A DNA stretch of 64,000 bases from Rhodopseudomonas sp. BR0M22 (GCF_010907035.1 NZ_QUMK01000003.1:1-64000); one strand, 5' to 3'. Shown: positions 28,940-38,112, counted from the first letter of the stretch. Notes: generated by a model not told the origin, from the sequence alone. Numbers and translations: made by a program.

Positions 28940-29956
28940 TCAGCGCCAGCCGAGCGCCGGCGCGATGTGGGTGAGGATGGCCTCGATCACATGGGCGTTG
29001 TAATCGACGCTGAGCTGATTGGGGATCGTCAGCAACAGCGTATCGGCTTCGGCGAGCGCTTCGTCGGCTTTGAGCTGTTCGATCAGCGCGTCGGGCTCGG
29101 CCGCGTAAGACCGGCCGAAGATCGCGCGGGTCTGTTCGTCGAGATAGCCGATCTGATCCTGCTGGTGGCCTTCGCGGCCGAAATAGGCGCGGTCGCGGTC
29201 GTCGACCAGCGGGAAGATGCTGCGGCTGACCGAAACGCGCGGCGTGCGGGTGTGGCCGGCTTGTTTCCACGCGTCGCGATAGGCGCGGATCTGCGCCGCC
29301 TGCTGAACGTGAAACGGCTCGCCGGTCTCGTCGTTCTTCAGCGTCGAACTCTGCAGATTCATGCCGAGCTTGGCGGCCCACACCGCGGTGGCGTTGGAGC
29401 CGGCGCCCCACCAGATCCGGTCACGCAGGCCTTCCGAATACGGCTCGAGCCGCAGCAGTCCGGGCGGGTTTGGAAACATCGGCCGCGGATTGGGCTGCGC
29501 GAAGCCCTGGCCGCGCAAGAGGTCGAGCAGCACTTCGGCGTGGCGGCGGCCCATGTCGGCGTCGCTTTCGCCCTCGGCCGGCTGATAGCCGAAATAGCGC
29601 CAGCCATCGATCACCTGCTCGGGCGAGCCGCGGCTGATGCCGAGCTGCAGCCGGCCGCCGGCGATCAGATCGGCGGCGCCGGCGTCCTCGGCCATGTACA
29701 GCGGATTCTCGTAGCGCATGTCGATCACGGCTGTGCCGATCTCGATGCGTTTGGTTCTGGCGCCGATGGCGGCGAGCAACGGGAAGGGCGAGGCGAGTTG
29801 CCGGGCGAAATGGTGCACGCGAACGTAGGCGCCATCGGCGCCGAGCTGTTCGGCGGCCTGCGCCAGATCGATGGTCTCCAGCAGCGCATCGGCGGCCGAA
29901 CGCGTGCGTGACTGCGGCGACCAATGGCCGAACGAGAGAAAACCGATCTTCTTCAT
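28940..29956 (-). CDS. LLM-class flavin-dependent oxidoreductase (luciferase-like)
   Basis: 338 residues with the bacterial-luciferase TIM barrel: an N-terminal strand KIGFLSFGHW, LAQAAEQLGADGAYVRVHHF, the IEIGTAVIDMRYENPLYMAE region, GGRLQLGISRGSPEQ, and RIWWGAGSNATAVWAAKLGM. These proteins use reduced FMN, often supplied by a separate reductase, to oxygenate small organic molecules. No flavin reductase is adjacent, and the substrate is unknown. It points toward the HerA-like gene and away from a TetR regulator that lies on the same strand upstream. Confidence 0.87.
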   Translation of the reverse strand: MKKIGFLSFGHWSPQSRTRSAADALLETIDLAQAAEQLGADGAYVRVHHFARQLASPFPLLAAIGARTKRIEIGTAVIDMRYENPLYMAEDAGAADLIAGGRLQLGISRGSPEQVIDGWRYFGYQPAEGESDADMGRRHAEVLLDLLRGQGFAQPNPRPMFPNPPGLLRLEPYSEGLRDRIWWGAGSNATAVWAAKLGMNLQSSTLKNDETGEPFHVQQAAQIRAYRDAWKQAGHTRTPRVSVSRSIFPLVDDRDRAYFGREGHQQDQIGYLDEQTRAIFGRSYAAEPDALIEQLKADEALAEADTLLLTIPNQLSVDYNAHVIEAILTHIAPALGWR

Positions 29957-30068
29957 GGAGACAGCCCTGACGATGTGAAGGCTGTAGATAGTGCGCCTGC
30001 CGCCTCAGAAAAGCCTCCGAGCAAGCATGGCTTGGATGGATCATCACACGCGTGTCGCGCGTGATGCG

Positions 30069-30692
30069 TCAATCTTTCGCCAGGCCGCGCAGCAGCAGAT
30101 CGACGCTGGCTTCGGTGAAGGCGACGAAATCGAACTCCTTGCGGGAGCCAAACAGCAGCGACCACAGGCTGAGCAGCAACGCGGGACTCATCACGATCTC
30201 GGTGAAGCCTGCGGCGGGCGCATTGCGGAATTCGCCGGCGGCGACGCCCTGGTCGATAACTGCCCTGAACTGATCGATGATCGGCGCGACGAATTCCTCG
30301 TAGTGACGGTCGACCAGATCGGGAAAGCGGCCGCCTTCGGCGATCAGGAAGCGCAGGATTTCGCGCGACTCGCGGTTCTCCGCAATGTGGCCATAGGTGA
30401 AGGCGATCAAGCCGCGCAGCCGTTCGGTGGCCGAGCCGGGGAGGGTGAGCGCGTAGTCCTTCAGGCCCGGCAGAAACGAGTGCGATTTGTGCCGGACCAT
30501 CTCTTCGAACACCCGCTCCTTGGTGTCGAAGTAAAAATAGATCGTGCCCTTGGTCACGCCTGCGCGCGCGGCGACGTCTTCCAGCCGAGTGGCCGAATAG
30601 CCGTGCAGCACAAACTCCTCGAACGCGGCGTCGAGGATTTCCGAGGGGCGCTCGGCTTTGCGTCGGGCGCGTTTGGTCACGGCAGGCGGCAT
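30069..30692 (-). CDS. TetR-family regulator of the two-adaptor RND operon
   Basis: 207 residues. Helix-turn-helix near residues 15-60: ILDAAFEEFVLHGYSATRLE then AGVTKGTIYFYFDTKERVFEEM. The C-terminal half is helical (TetR_C-type, FRNAPAAGFTEIVMSPALLL). It starts 78 bases from the first RND adaptor gene on the opposite strand, with a compound palindrome between, so it is most likely the local repressor. A minus-strand TTGACT with a 17-base spacer to TAAAAG overlaps that palindrome, which would give autoregulation. Confidence 0.88.
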   Translation of the reverse strand: MPPAVTKRARRKAERPSEILDAAFEEFVLHGYSATRLEDVAARAGVTKGTIYFYFDTKERVFEEMVRHKSHSFLPGLKDYALTLPGSATERLRGLIAFTYGHIAENRESREILRFLIAEGGRFPDLVDRHYEEFVAPIIDQFRAVIDQGVAAGEFRNAPAAGFTEIVMSPALLLSLWSLLFGSRKEFDFVAFTEASVDLLLRGLAKD

Positions 30693-30719
30693 GGGGCGAA
30701 CTCCTGCTGGTACTTTTAC

Positions 30720-30743
30720 TATTGACTTTCTAGTCAGTCAATA
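30720..30743. promoter_or_regulatory. Compound TetR-type operator
   Basis: TATTGAC and GTCAATA (30720-30726 and 30737-30743) are perfect outer arms. Within them TGACT-TTCT-AGTCA is a second perfect palindrome offset to the left. Nested palindromes of this kind are common where two TetR dimers bind cooperatively. Confidence 0.65.
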
Positions 30744-30770
30744 ATATTGCACTGCAATGCTCTTGATCGA

Positions 30771-31859
30771 ATGGGCGAATTCCTGATGCTTTGGCTCAGA
30801 CCCGTGGTGCTGCTGATGGTTGCCGCCTCCCTGGCGGGGTGCGGCGAGGAGGCCAGGCGGGAACGCCCGGTGACGCTGGTGAAGACCGAGGTGGTCCATA
30901 CCCAGCCCCGCAGCACCGTGATCCGGCTGACCGGTGACGTTCAGGCGCGTGTCTCCACCGAATTGTCGTTCCGGGTCAGTGGCCGGGTGGTCGAGCGGCT
31001 GGTCGACGTCGGTGCTCACGTCAACGCCGGCGATCTGCTCGCGCGGCTCGATCCGACCGAACAGCGCGCCGATCTGGTCGGCGCCCAGGCGGCGCTGACG
31101 GCCGCCGAAGCCCAGCTCCGTCTCGCCACCGCGACCTACGAACGCCAGAAGACGTTGATGGCGTCCGGCTTCACCACCCGCGTCGCCTATGATCAGGCGC
31201 AGGAGGGGCTGCGCGCGGCCGAAGGTTCGGTCGACACCGCCAAGGCGCAACTCGGCATCGCCAAGGATGCGCTCGGCTATACCGAACTGCGCGCCAGCGC
31301 CGCCGGCATCATCACCGCACGCAACGTCGAGGTCGGGCAGGTCGCGCAGTCCGCGCAGTCGGCCTACACGCTGGCCGAAGACGGCGCCCGCGACGCGGTG
31401 TTCGACGTCTATGAGGCGATCTTCCTGATCCCGGTCGGCAGCGACACCATCAAGCTGTCGCTGGTGTCGAATCCTGCGGTCACGGCGCTCGCCAAGCCGC
31501 GCGAGATTTCGCCGACCGTCGATCCGAAGACCGGTTCGGTTCGCGTCAAACTGTCGATCGAAAACCCGCCGCCCGAGATGACACTCGGGAGTGTCGTGGT
31601 CGGCGAAGGCTACAGCCGGGCAGTCGACAAGATCGTGCTGCCGTGGAGCGCGCTGACCGCCGACCAGAGCGGCTCAGCGGTGTGGGTGGTCGATCCGAAG
31701 ACGCATCAGGTTGTCCTGAAAAGCGTGGCCGTCGAACGCTACGAGACCAACTCGATCGTGATCGGACGAGGCTTGTCGGTCGGCGACCGCGTCGTGGTCG
31801 ATGGCGGCAAGATGCTGCGGCCCGGGCAGGTCGTCGCCGAAGCGGGAGGCGCCGCATGA
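30771..31859 (+). CDS. RND efflux periplasmic adaptor lipoprotein (first of two)
   Basis: 362 residues from the ATG at 30771; another ATG 15 bases later is equally possible, and neither has a strong ribosome site. The leader ends in the lipobox LAGC, so the mature protein would be lipid-anchored. Adaptor domains in order: a beta strand start VIRLTGDVQARVSTELSFRV, lipoyl half GRVVERLVDVGAHVNAGDLL, coiled hairpin around residues 95-150, second lipoyl half RASAAGIITARNVEVGQV, then the barrel and membrane-proximal domains. It overlaps the second adaptor gene by ATGA. Confidence 0.9.
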   Translation: MGEFLMLWLRPVVLLMVAASLAGCGEEARRERPVTLVKTEVVHTQPRSTVIRLTGDVQARVSTELSFRVSGRVVERLVDVGAHVNAGDLLARLDPTEQRADLVGAQAALTAAEAQLRLATATYERQKTLMASGFTTRVAYDQAQEGLRAAEGSVDTAKAQLGIAKDALGYTELRASAAGIITARNVEVGQVAQSAQSAYTLAEDGARDAVFDVYEAIFLIPVGSDTIKLSLVSNPAVTALAKPREISPTVDPKTGSVRVKLSIENPPPEMTLGSVVVGEGYSRAVDKIVLPWSALTADQSGSAVWVVDPKTHQVVLKSVAVERYETNSIVIGRGLSVGDRVVVDGGKMLRPGQVVAEAGGAA

Positions 31860-32929
31860 GCGCGCCACGGATCGTTGCGGTGATCGCGGCAGCGCTGCTC
31901 GTCGCTGGCTGCGAAGACAAGTCGGAGACCAAGCCGGTGATCCGGCCGGTGCTGTCGACGGTGATCGCGCCGCTGCAGGCGACCAATCTGGCCGTCGTCG
32001 GCACCGTCGAGCCGCAGTTCAAGACCGACTACGGCTTTCGCATGCTCGGCCGGCTGATCGCCCGTCCGGTCAATATCGGCGACGTCGTCGAGAAGGGCCA
32101 GACGCTGGCGGCGGTCGATCCGTTCGCGGCCGAACTCGCGGTGCGCTCGGCGCAGGCCGATCTGGCGACCGCGCAGGCGCAGCTCGTCAACGCCAGCGGC
32201 ACCGCCAACCGGCAACGCGCGCTGATCGAGACCGGCGCCACCACCAAGGCGACGCTCGACAGCGCCGAGCAGGGCGACGCCGCCGCGCAGGCTGCGGTGG
32301 TCCGCGCCCAGTCGGCGCTGACCAAGGCGCGCGAGCAACTGAGCTACACCAAGATCGAGGCGCAGTATGCCGGCGTCGTCACCGCGGTCGGCGCGCAGGT
32401 CGGTCAGGTGGTCAATCCCGGCCAGATGGTCGCGACCGTCGCTCGGCCCGACATTCGTGAGGCGGTGATCGACGTCGCCGAAGATCTGGTCGGCATGCTG
32501 AAGATCGGCACGCCGCTCACCGTGGCGCTGCAGCTCGATCCGCGCGTTCGGGTCGACGGCAAGGTGCGCGAGATCGCGCCGCAGGCCGATCAGGTCACCC
32601 GCGCGCGGCGTGTTCGCATCACGCTGGACAATCCGCCCGAGACGTTCCGGCTCGGCACCACGATCACCACGCTGATCCCCGGCAAGCCGAGCCGCGGCTT
32701 CCGCCTGCCGGCGACCGCGATCCTGCGCGAGGGCGATCAGGCCAGCGTGTGGATGATCGACACCGCCAAGGGATCGGTCGCTAAGCGCAGCGTGCAGGTC
32801 GCGCCGAGCGACAACGGCACAGTTCTGGTCACCGATGGACTCGAGGCCGGCATGCGGATCGTCACCGCCGGCGTCCATCATCTGCAGGAAGGCCAAATGG
32901 TCCGGTTCGAACGGGAAGTCACGCCGTGA
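31856..32929 (+). CDS. RND efflux periplasmic adaptor lipoprotein (second of two)
   Basis: 357 residues from the ATG that overlaps the previous stop. The signal peptide IVAVIAAALLVAGC ends in a lipobox. It has the full adaptor plan: RMLGRLIARPVNIGDVVEKG (lipoyl), hairpin with AQADLATAQAQLVNASGTAN, second lipoyl TKIEAQYAGVVTAVGAQVGQ, then a barrel domain with RARRVRITLDNPP. Similar to but clearly different from the first adaptor. Two adaptors feeding one RND pump recalls TriA/TriB of Pseudomonas, where both are required. Its stop overlaps the permease GTG. Confidence 0.9.
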   Translation: MSAPRIVAVIAAALLVAGCEDKSETKPVIRPVLSTVIAPLQATNLAVVGTVEPQFKTDYGFRMLGRLIARPVNIGDVVEKGQTLAAVDPFAAELAVRSAQADLATAQAQLVNASGTANRQRALIETGATTKATLDSAEQGDAAAQAAVVRAQSALTKAREQLSYTKIEAQYAGVVTAVGAQVGQVVNPGQMVATVARPDIREAVIDVAEDLVGMLKIGTPLTVALQLDPRVRVDGKVREIAPQADQVTRARRVRITLDNPPETFRLGTTITTLIPGKPSRGFRLPATAILREGDQASVWMIDTAKGSVAKRSVQVAPSDNGTVLVTDGLEAGMRIVTAGVHHLQEGQMVRFEREVTP

Positions 32930-35900
32930 AGTCGTTCAATCTCTCAGACTGGGCGCTGCAGCACCGTTCGCTGGTCTGGTACTTCATGATCGCCTTCATG
33001 GCGGCCGGTCTGTTTTCGTATCTCGACCTCGGCCGCGAGGAAGACCCTGCGTTCACCATCAAGACCATGGTGATCCAGGCGAAGTGGCCCGGCGCCTCGG
33101 CCGAGGAGACCACCCGGCAGGTCACCGACCGGATCGAAAAGAAGCTCGAGGAACTGGAGTCGCTGGACTACACCAAGAGCATCACCACGGCCGGCGAGAC
33201 CACGGTGTTCGTCAATCTGCGCGACACCACCAAGGCGCGCGACGTGCAGCCCACCTGGGTGCGCGTGCGCAACATGATCAACGACATCAAGGGCGACTTC
33301 CCGCAGGGCGTGGTCGGCCCCGCCTTCAACGATCGCTTCGGCGACGTGTTCGGCAACATCTACGCGTTCACCAGCGACGGCCTGACCCAGCGCCAGCTCC
33401 GCGACAAGGTCGAGGAAGTGCGCGCCAAGGTGCTGCAGGTGCCGAATGTCGGCCGCGTCGACATCGTCGGCGCGCAGGACGAAGTGATCTATCTCGAATT
33501 CTCCCCGCGCAAGGTGGCGGCGCTCGGCCTCGATCAGCGCACCATCGTCAGCTCGCTGCAGGCGCAGAACGCGATCACGCCATCGGGCGTGCTGCAGGCC
33601 GGGCCGGAGCGGATCGCCGTCCGGGTCAGCGGCCAGTTCACCTCGGAAGAAAGCCTCAAGGCGATCAATCTGCGGGTCAACGACCGGTTTTTTCCGCTGA
33701 CGGACGTCGCCACCGTCCGCCGCGGCTATGTCGATCCGCCGACCTCGCTGTTCCGCTTCAACGGCGAGCCGGCGATCGCGCTGACCATCGGCATGAAAGC
33801 CGGCGCCAACCTGCTGCAGTTCGGTGAGGCGCTGAAGGAGGAGATGAAGCGGATCTCCGCCGATCTGCCGGTCGGCGCCGAAGTGCATCTGGTGTCGGAC
33901 CAGCCGCAGATCGTCGACGAGGCGGTGTCCGGCTTCACCCGGGCGCTGTTCGAGGCGGTGGCGATCGTGCTGGTGATCAGCTTCATCAGCCTCGGCATGC
34001 GCGCCGGCCTGGTGGTCGCGATCTCGATCCCGCTGGTGCTGGCGATCACCTTCATGGTGATGTCCTATTCGGGGATCTCGCTGCAGCGGATTTCGCTCGG
34101 CGCGCTGATCATCGCGCTCGGCCTCTTGGTCGACGACGCGATGATCGCGGTCGAGATGATGGTGGCGCGGCTGGAGGTCGGCGACTCGCTCTCCAAAGCG
34201 GCGACCCACGTCTACACCTCGACGGCGTTTCCGATGCTGACCGGCACGCTGGTCACGGTGGCGGGATTCATTCCGATCGGTCTCAACAACAGCGCGGCGG
34301 GCGAATTCACCTTCACGCTGTTCGTGGTGATCGCGGTGTCGCTGCTGACGTCCTGGATCGTCGCGGTGCTGTTCACGCCGCTGCTCGGCGTCACCATCCT
34401 GCCGGACAAGATGAAGCAGCATCACGAGACCAAGGGGCGGTTCGGCACGATGTTCAGCCGGACGCTCGGCTTCTGTATGCAGCATCGCTGGCTGACGATC
34501 GGCCTGACGCTGGGGGCTTTCGCGCTGTCGCTGGTTGGCATGGGCTTCGTGCAGCAGCAGTTCTTCCCGAATTCCGACCGCAAGGAACTGATCGTCGACT
34601 GGAACCTGCCGCAGAACAGTTCGATCGCGGAGACCAATGCGCAGATGGCCAAGTTCGAGCGCGAGGCGCTGGCGGGGCGGCCGGGGATCGATCATTGGTC
34701 GACCTATGTGGGCCAGGGCGCGCCGCGCTTCGTGCTGTCGTTCGATGTCGAGCCCTCCACCGCGACCTTCGGTCAGATGGTGATCGTGACCAAGAGTCTG
34801 GAAGACCGCGACCGGCTGCGGCCGGAGCTGCAGGCTTACTTGCGCAAAACCTTCCCGGGCACCGACGCTCTGGTGAAACTGCTCGACATCGGGCCGCCCG
34901 TGGGACGGCCGGTTCAATACCGCGTCAGCGGACCGGACATCGCCAAGGTGCGCGGCTTCGCGCAGCAGCTCGCCGGCGAGGTCGCGGCCAATCCGCATCT
35001 CGGCGAAGTGGTGTTCGACTGGATGGAGCCGGCGCGGGTGATCAAAGTCGACGTGCTGCAGGACAAGGCACGGCAGCTCGGCGTCACCTCCGAAGACATC
35101 GCTTCGACCCTCAACGGCATCCTCGACGGTGCGACCATCACCCAGGTGCGTGACGACATTTACCTGATCAACGTGGTGGGCCGCGCCAACGACGCCGAGC
35201 GTGGCTCGATCGAGACGCTGCGCAATCTGCAATTGTCCGGGGGGAGCGGCCAGACCGTGCCGCTCGCCGCGGTGGCGACATTCCGCTACGAGCTGGAGCA
35301 ACCGACGATCTGGCGCCGGTCTCGGCTGCCGACCGTGACGGTGAAAGCCAGCGTCGTCGACGAGGTCCAGCCGGCGACGGTGGTGGAGCAGCTGAAGCAC
35401 TCGGTCGGCGAGTTCACCGCCAAGCTGCCGGTCGGCTATTCGGTCACCGTCGGCGGCGCGGTCGAAGAGAGCGGCAAGTCGCAGGCGCCGATCGTCGCGG
35501 TGGTGCCGATCATGCTGTTCGTGATGGCCACCGTGCTGATGATCCAGCTGCAGAGCTTCCAGCGGTTGTTCCTGGTGTTCGCGGTGGCGCCGCTGGCGCT
35601 GATCGGCGTGGTTGCGGCGCTGCTGCCGAGCCGTGCGCCGCTCGGCTTCGTCGCCATCCTCGGCGTGCTGGCGCTGATCGGCATCCTGATCCGGAACTCG
35701 GTGATCCTGATCGTGCAGATCGAGCAGCTCCGCAGCGAGGGACGGCCACCTTGGGATGCGGTGGTGGAAGCGACCGAGCACCGGATGCGGCCGATCATGC
35801 TGACGGCGGCGGCGGCCAGCCTGGCGCTGATCCCTATCGCACGCGAAGTGTTCTGGGGACCGATGGCTTACGCGATGATGGGCGGCATCATCGTCGGCAC

Positions 35901-35976
35901 GGTGCTCACCCTGTTGTTCCTGCCAGCGCTGTACATCGCGTGGTTCCGCATCAAGGCGCCGACACAAGAGGCTTAG
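32926..35976 (+). CDS. RND-family multidrug efflux permease (HAE1 type)
   Basis: 1016 residues starting at a GTG coupled to the adaptor stop (GTGA). Twelve membrane helices in the 1+5+1+5 arrangement with two large periplasmic loops. The proton-relay region of helix IV is visible as GLLVDDAMIAVEMM, and the second-half equivalent is ILGVLALIGILIRNSVILI. N-terminal FNLSDWALQHRSLVWYFM and DLGREEDPAFTIKTMVI resemble the TriC/MexK-like branch rather than AcrB. No outer-membrane channel gene belongs to this operon, so it must borrow one. Substrate unknown; biocides or fatty-acid-like compounds are typical of relatives. Confidence 0.93.
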   Translation: MKSFNLSDWALQHRSLVWYFMIAFMAAGLFSYLDLGREEDPAFTIKTMVIQAKWPGASAEETTRQVTDRIEKKLEELESLDYTKSITTAGETTVFVNLRDTTKARDVQPTWVRVRNMINDIKGDFPQGVVGPAFNDRFGDVFGNIYAFTSDGLTQRQLRDKVEEVRAKVLQVPNVGRVDIVGAQDEVIYLEFSPRKVAALGLDQRTIVSSLQAQNAITPSGVLQAGPERIAVRVSGQFTSEESLKAINLRVNDRFFPLTDVATVRRGYVDPPTSLFRFNGEPAIALTIGMKAGANLLQFGEALKEEMKRISADLPVGAEVHLVSDQPQIVDEAVSGFTRALFEAVAIVLVISFISLGMRAGLVVAISIPLVLAITFMVMSYSGISLQRISLGALIIALGLLVDDAMIAVEMMVARLEVGDSLSKAATHVYTSTAFPMLTGTLVTVAGFIPIGLNNSAAGEFTFTLFVVIAVSLLTSWIVAVLFTPLLGVTILPDKMKQHHETKGRFGTMFSRTLGFCMQHRWLTIGLTLGAFALSLVGMGFVQQQFFPNSDRKELIVDWNLPQNSSIAETNAQMAKFEREALAGRPGIDHWSTYVGQGAPRFVLSFDVEPSTATFGQMVIVTKSLEDRDRLRPELQAYLRKTFPGTDALVKLLDIGPPVGRPVQYRVSGPDIAKVRGFAQQLAGEVAANPHLGEVVFDWMEPARVIKVDVLQDKARQLGVTSEDIASTLNGILDGATITQVRDDIYLINVVGRANDAERGSIETLRNLQLSGGSGQTVPLAAVATFRYELEQPTIWRRSRLPTVTVKASVVDEVQPATVVEQLKHSVGEFTAKLPVGYSVTVGGAVEESGKSQAPIVAVVPIMLFVMATVLMIQLQSFQRLFLVFAVAPLALIGVVAALLPSRAPLGFVAILGVLALIGILIRNSVILIVQIEQLRSEGRPPWDAVVEATEHRMRPIMLTAAAASLALIPIAREVFWGPMAYAMMGGIIVGTVLTLLFLPALYIAWFRIKAPTQEA

Positions 35977-35977
35977 G

Positions 35978-36259
35978 ATGGCCAGTTCAAGTCAAACACC
36001 ACCCGATCTTCCGCTGTGCCGCGGCGACCGCGTTCGGATGAGTCCGCTCGGCCGCGAGCGGCATCCACTCTACGGTAACCGAGAGGGGGTAATCGTCGGG
36101 CAGGGCTCGCCGAGCAGTTGGCGGGTGAAGTTCGATGATCGCAAGACCGTTCAGGCGATCCATCAGGACTATCTCGAACGTGCCGGGGGGCCGGGACAAC
36201 GTTTCGACACTGTCGATGTGCAGAGCGGTTCGCTGGCCGGCGCGCTGTCGGCTCCTTGA
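35978..36259 (+). CDS. Small SH3-like protein of unknown function
   Basis: 93 residues, beginning one base after the RND permease stop, which implies cotranscription. The body CRGDRVRMSPLGRERHP followed by GNREGVIVGQG and SWRVKFDDRKT alternates hydrophobic residues in the manner of a small SH3/KOW-like barrel, and ends in a flexible tail. No signal peptide or membrane helix. I do not know a characterised homolog. Its last codons overlap the open frame of the patatin gene, whose better start is 30 bases beyond its stop. Confidence 0.72.
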   Translation: MASSSQTPPDLPLCRGDRVRMSPLGRERHPLYGNREGVIVGQGSPSSWRVKFDDRKTVQAIHQDYLERAGGPGQRFDTVDVQSGSLAGALSAP

Positions 36260-36288
36260 GTTCAGTTCTCGATCTGGCGGGTGCCCTG

Positions 36289-37485
36289 ATGCCGCGTGTG
36301 CTGCGTTTCTTCATCGTGCTGTGGGTGTTGGCGTCGAGCGGTTGGCTCGCCGGGTGCGCCACCGTGCCCCGCGTGCAGTACACTGCCGCCGAAGCCGCCC
36401 AGGCCAGGGTGCTCGATCGCGACGACCTGCGCCAGTACGCCGATGATCCGCCGGCTGCATTCCGCGAAGAGCGATTGGGCAGCGGACCGCGGAACTATCT
36501 GGCGCTGTCGGGTGGCGGTGCCGATGGGGCTTACGGAGCCGGCGTCTTGGCTGGCTGGAGCGCGGCCGGCAACCGGCCGTCGTTCTCGATCGTCTCCGGA
36601 GTCAGCACCGGCGCGCTGATTGCGCCGTTCGCGTTTCTCGGCCCGAGCTACGACGAAACGCTGCGCCAGCTCTACACCAGCGGGATCGCCGCGAGCCTGC
36701 TGGAAGATCCCAACCCGCTCAACGCGATCTTCGGTTCCGGCCTGTTCGGCAATCAGCGGCTGCGCGAACTGGTGGCGCGCTACATCGATGCGCAGTTCGT
36801 CTCGGACGTGGCCGACCAATACGCCAAGGGGCGGCTGCTGTTCGTCGTCACCACCAATCTCGACTCGCAGCGCTCAGTGATCTGGAACATGGGCCGGATC
36901 GCCTCACTGCGGACGCCGGCCAGCCTCGAGCTGTTCCGCAACGTGGTGGCGGCCTCGGCCAGTATCCCGGCGGTGTTCCCGCCGATGCTGGTCACCGCCG
37001 AAGCGGCGAACGGCGCCACGTTTCAGGAGATGCACGTCGACGGCGGCGTGATGTCGCCGGTGCTGACACTGCCGGAAGCCTATCTGCTGCGCAGCGCCTC
37101 CGGGGCCAAAGCGCTGAACCTGCAGCTCTACATTCTGATGAACAACAAGATCGAGCCGGAATTCCAGGTGGTTCGCGACCGGACGCTCGACATCGCCGCA
37201 CGCGCGTCGTCGACCATGATCAAGGCGCAGACCCGGTCGATCCTCTACAGCACCTACGCGGTGGCCCGGCGCAACAAATATGGCTTCCATCTGAGCTATA
37301 TCGAAAGCGACCGGCCGCCGTCGCCGGCCGGTTTCGACACCCCCTATATGCGGGCGTTGTACCAATACGGTTACGACCGTGCCCGCAGCGGCCGTGCCTG
37401 GTCGAGTGCGCCGCCATCCGACGATGCTCCGCCGGCTCCGATGGCGAAGCAGACCGAGGCGCAACGCGTCGCGGGCGCCCGCTGA
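36289..37485 (+). CDS. Patatin-like phospholipase lipoprotein
   Basis: 398 residues from the ATG at 36289, preferred over an upstream in-frame TTG (36256) because it gives a clean lipoprotein leader FFIVLWVLASSGWLAGC with lipobox LAGC. Catalytic elements of patatins are present: oxyanion loop SGGGADGAYGAG, nucleophile elbow GVSTGALIAP (Gly-x-Ser-x-Gly form G-V-S-T-G) and the aspartate in HVDGGVMSP. Such enzymes hydrolyse acyl chains from phospholipids. Anchored in the envelope beside an efflux pump, it may act in membrane lipid turnover; this is inference from location. Confidence 0.88.
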   Translation: MPRVLRFFIVLWVLASSGWLAGCATVPRVQYTAAEAAQARVLDRDDLRQYADDPPAAFREERLGSGPRNYLALSGGGADGAYGAGVLAGWSAAGNRPSFSIVSGVSTGALIAPFAFLGPSYDETLRQLYTSGIAASLLEDPNPLNAIFGSGLFGNQRLRELVARYIDAQFVSDVADQYAKGRLLFVVTTNLDSQRSVIWNMGRIASLRTPASLELFRNVVAASASIPAVFPPMLVTAEAANGATFQEMHVDGGVMSPVLTLPEAYLLRSASGAKALNLQLYILMNNKIEPEFQVVRDRTLDIAARASSTMIKAQTRSILYSTYAVARRNKYGFHLSYIESDRPPSPAGFDTPYMRALYQYGYDRARSGRAWSSAPPSDDAPPAPMAKQTEAQRVAGAR

Positions 37486-37533
37486 CGGCGCGCTGTCGGA
37501 CGTGGGGCTTTGCGTTGGGTGGGGGAGACGACG

Positions 37534-38091
37534 ATGCCGGCAAACCGGTTTGCAACCGCGGTCACCGCGGCTGTCCTGTTGCTGTGCCCGGCCACGGCTG
37601 CATGGTCCGACCGCGGCGGTGAGACAGCCGATCCGCCACCGGCGGTGAGCTCAGGCGACGAGCCGACCGGTTCACTGACGATCGCCCCAGGCAGCGGCGC
37701 GGATTTGATCCGGTCGGTGGAGAAGAGGCTGCCCGGCGCGCGGGTCTACGACCTCAATCTGAGCGACGACGGCGCCGCTCCGTACTTCGAGGTCAAAGCG
37801 GTCCGCGGCGGCGAGGTGTTGACCACGATCATCGATGCCGCCACCCGCAAGATTTTGCGCACGCAGGCCGAGATGCGGACCTCCGATCTGGCGCCCGAGA
37901 CCCAGCGCGAACTCGCAGGCTTCGGGAAAGCCCGGATGAGACTTTCGGAAGCGGTGGCGGTCGCCGAGAAGCTCGGCCGCGGTCGCGCGGTCAGCGCGGG
38001 GCTGCATCTGAACGACGACAAGCTGGTATTCGTCGTGGTGGTGGTGGCGGATGGCGCGCTCAAGGAAATCACCGTGGCGCCCGACCGGTAG
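37534..38091 (+). CDS. Periplasmic PepSY-domain protein
   Basis: 185 residues from the ATG at 37534, which follows GGGGGAGACGACG; an in-frame TTG 24 bases upstream is less likely. Signal peptide FATAVTAAVLLLCPATAAWS. The mature part holds two alpha/beta units typical of PepSY: VEKRLPGARVYDLNLSDD with FEVKAVRGGEVLTTIIDAAT, and AVAVAEKLGRGRAVSAGLHL with KLVFVVVVVADGA. PepSY domains often inhibit or chaperone exported proteases or signal envelope stress. It follows the patatin gene by 48 bases and converges with the cyclase gene. Confidence 0.78.
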   Translation: MPANRFATAVTAAVLLLCPATAAWSDRGGETADPPPAVSSGDEPTGSLTIAPGSGADLIRSVEKRLPGARVYDLNLSDDGAAPYFEVKAVRGGEVLTTIIDAATRKILRTQAEMRTSDLAPETQRELAGFGKARMRLSEAVAVAEKLGRGRAVSAGLHLNDDKLVFVVVVVADGALKEITVAPDR

Positions 38092-38112
38092 CGCCGAGCT
38101 GCCAGCCGCTGG

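Noticed and set aside
32944-35967. A 1007-codon open frame antisense to the first RND permease
   Set aside because: Extremely rich in His, Arg, Asp and Gln with no family features; a consequence of GC-rich third codon positions in the true gene.
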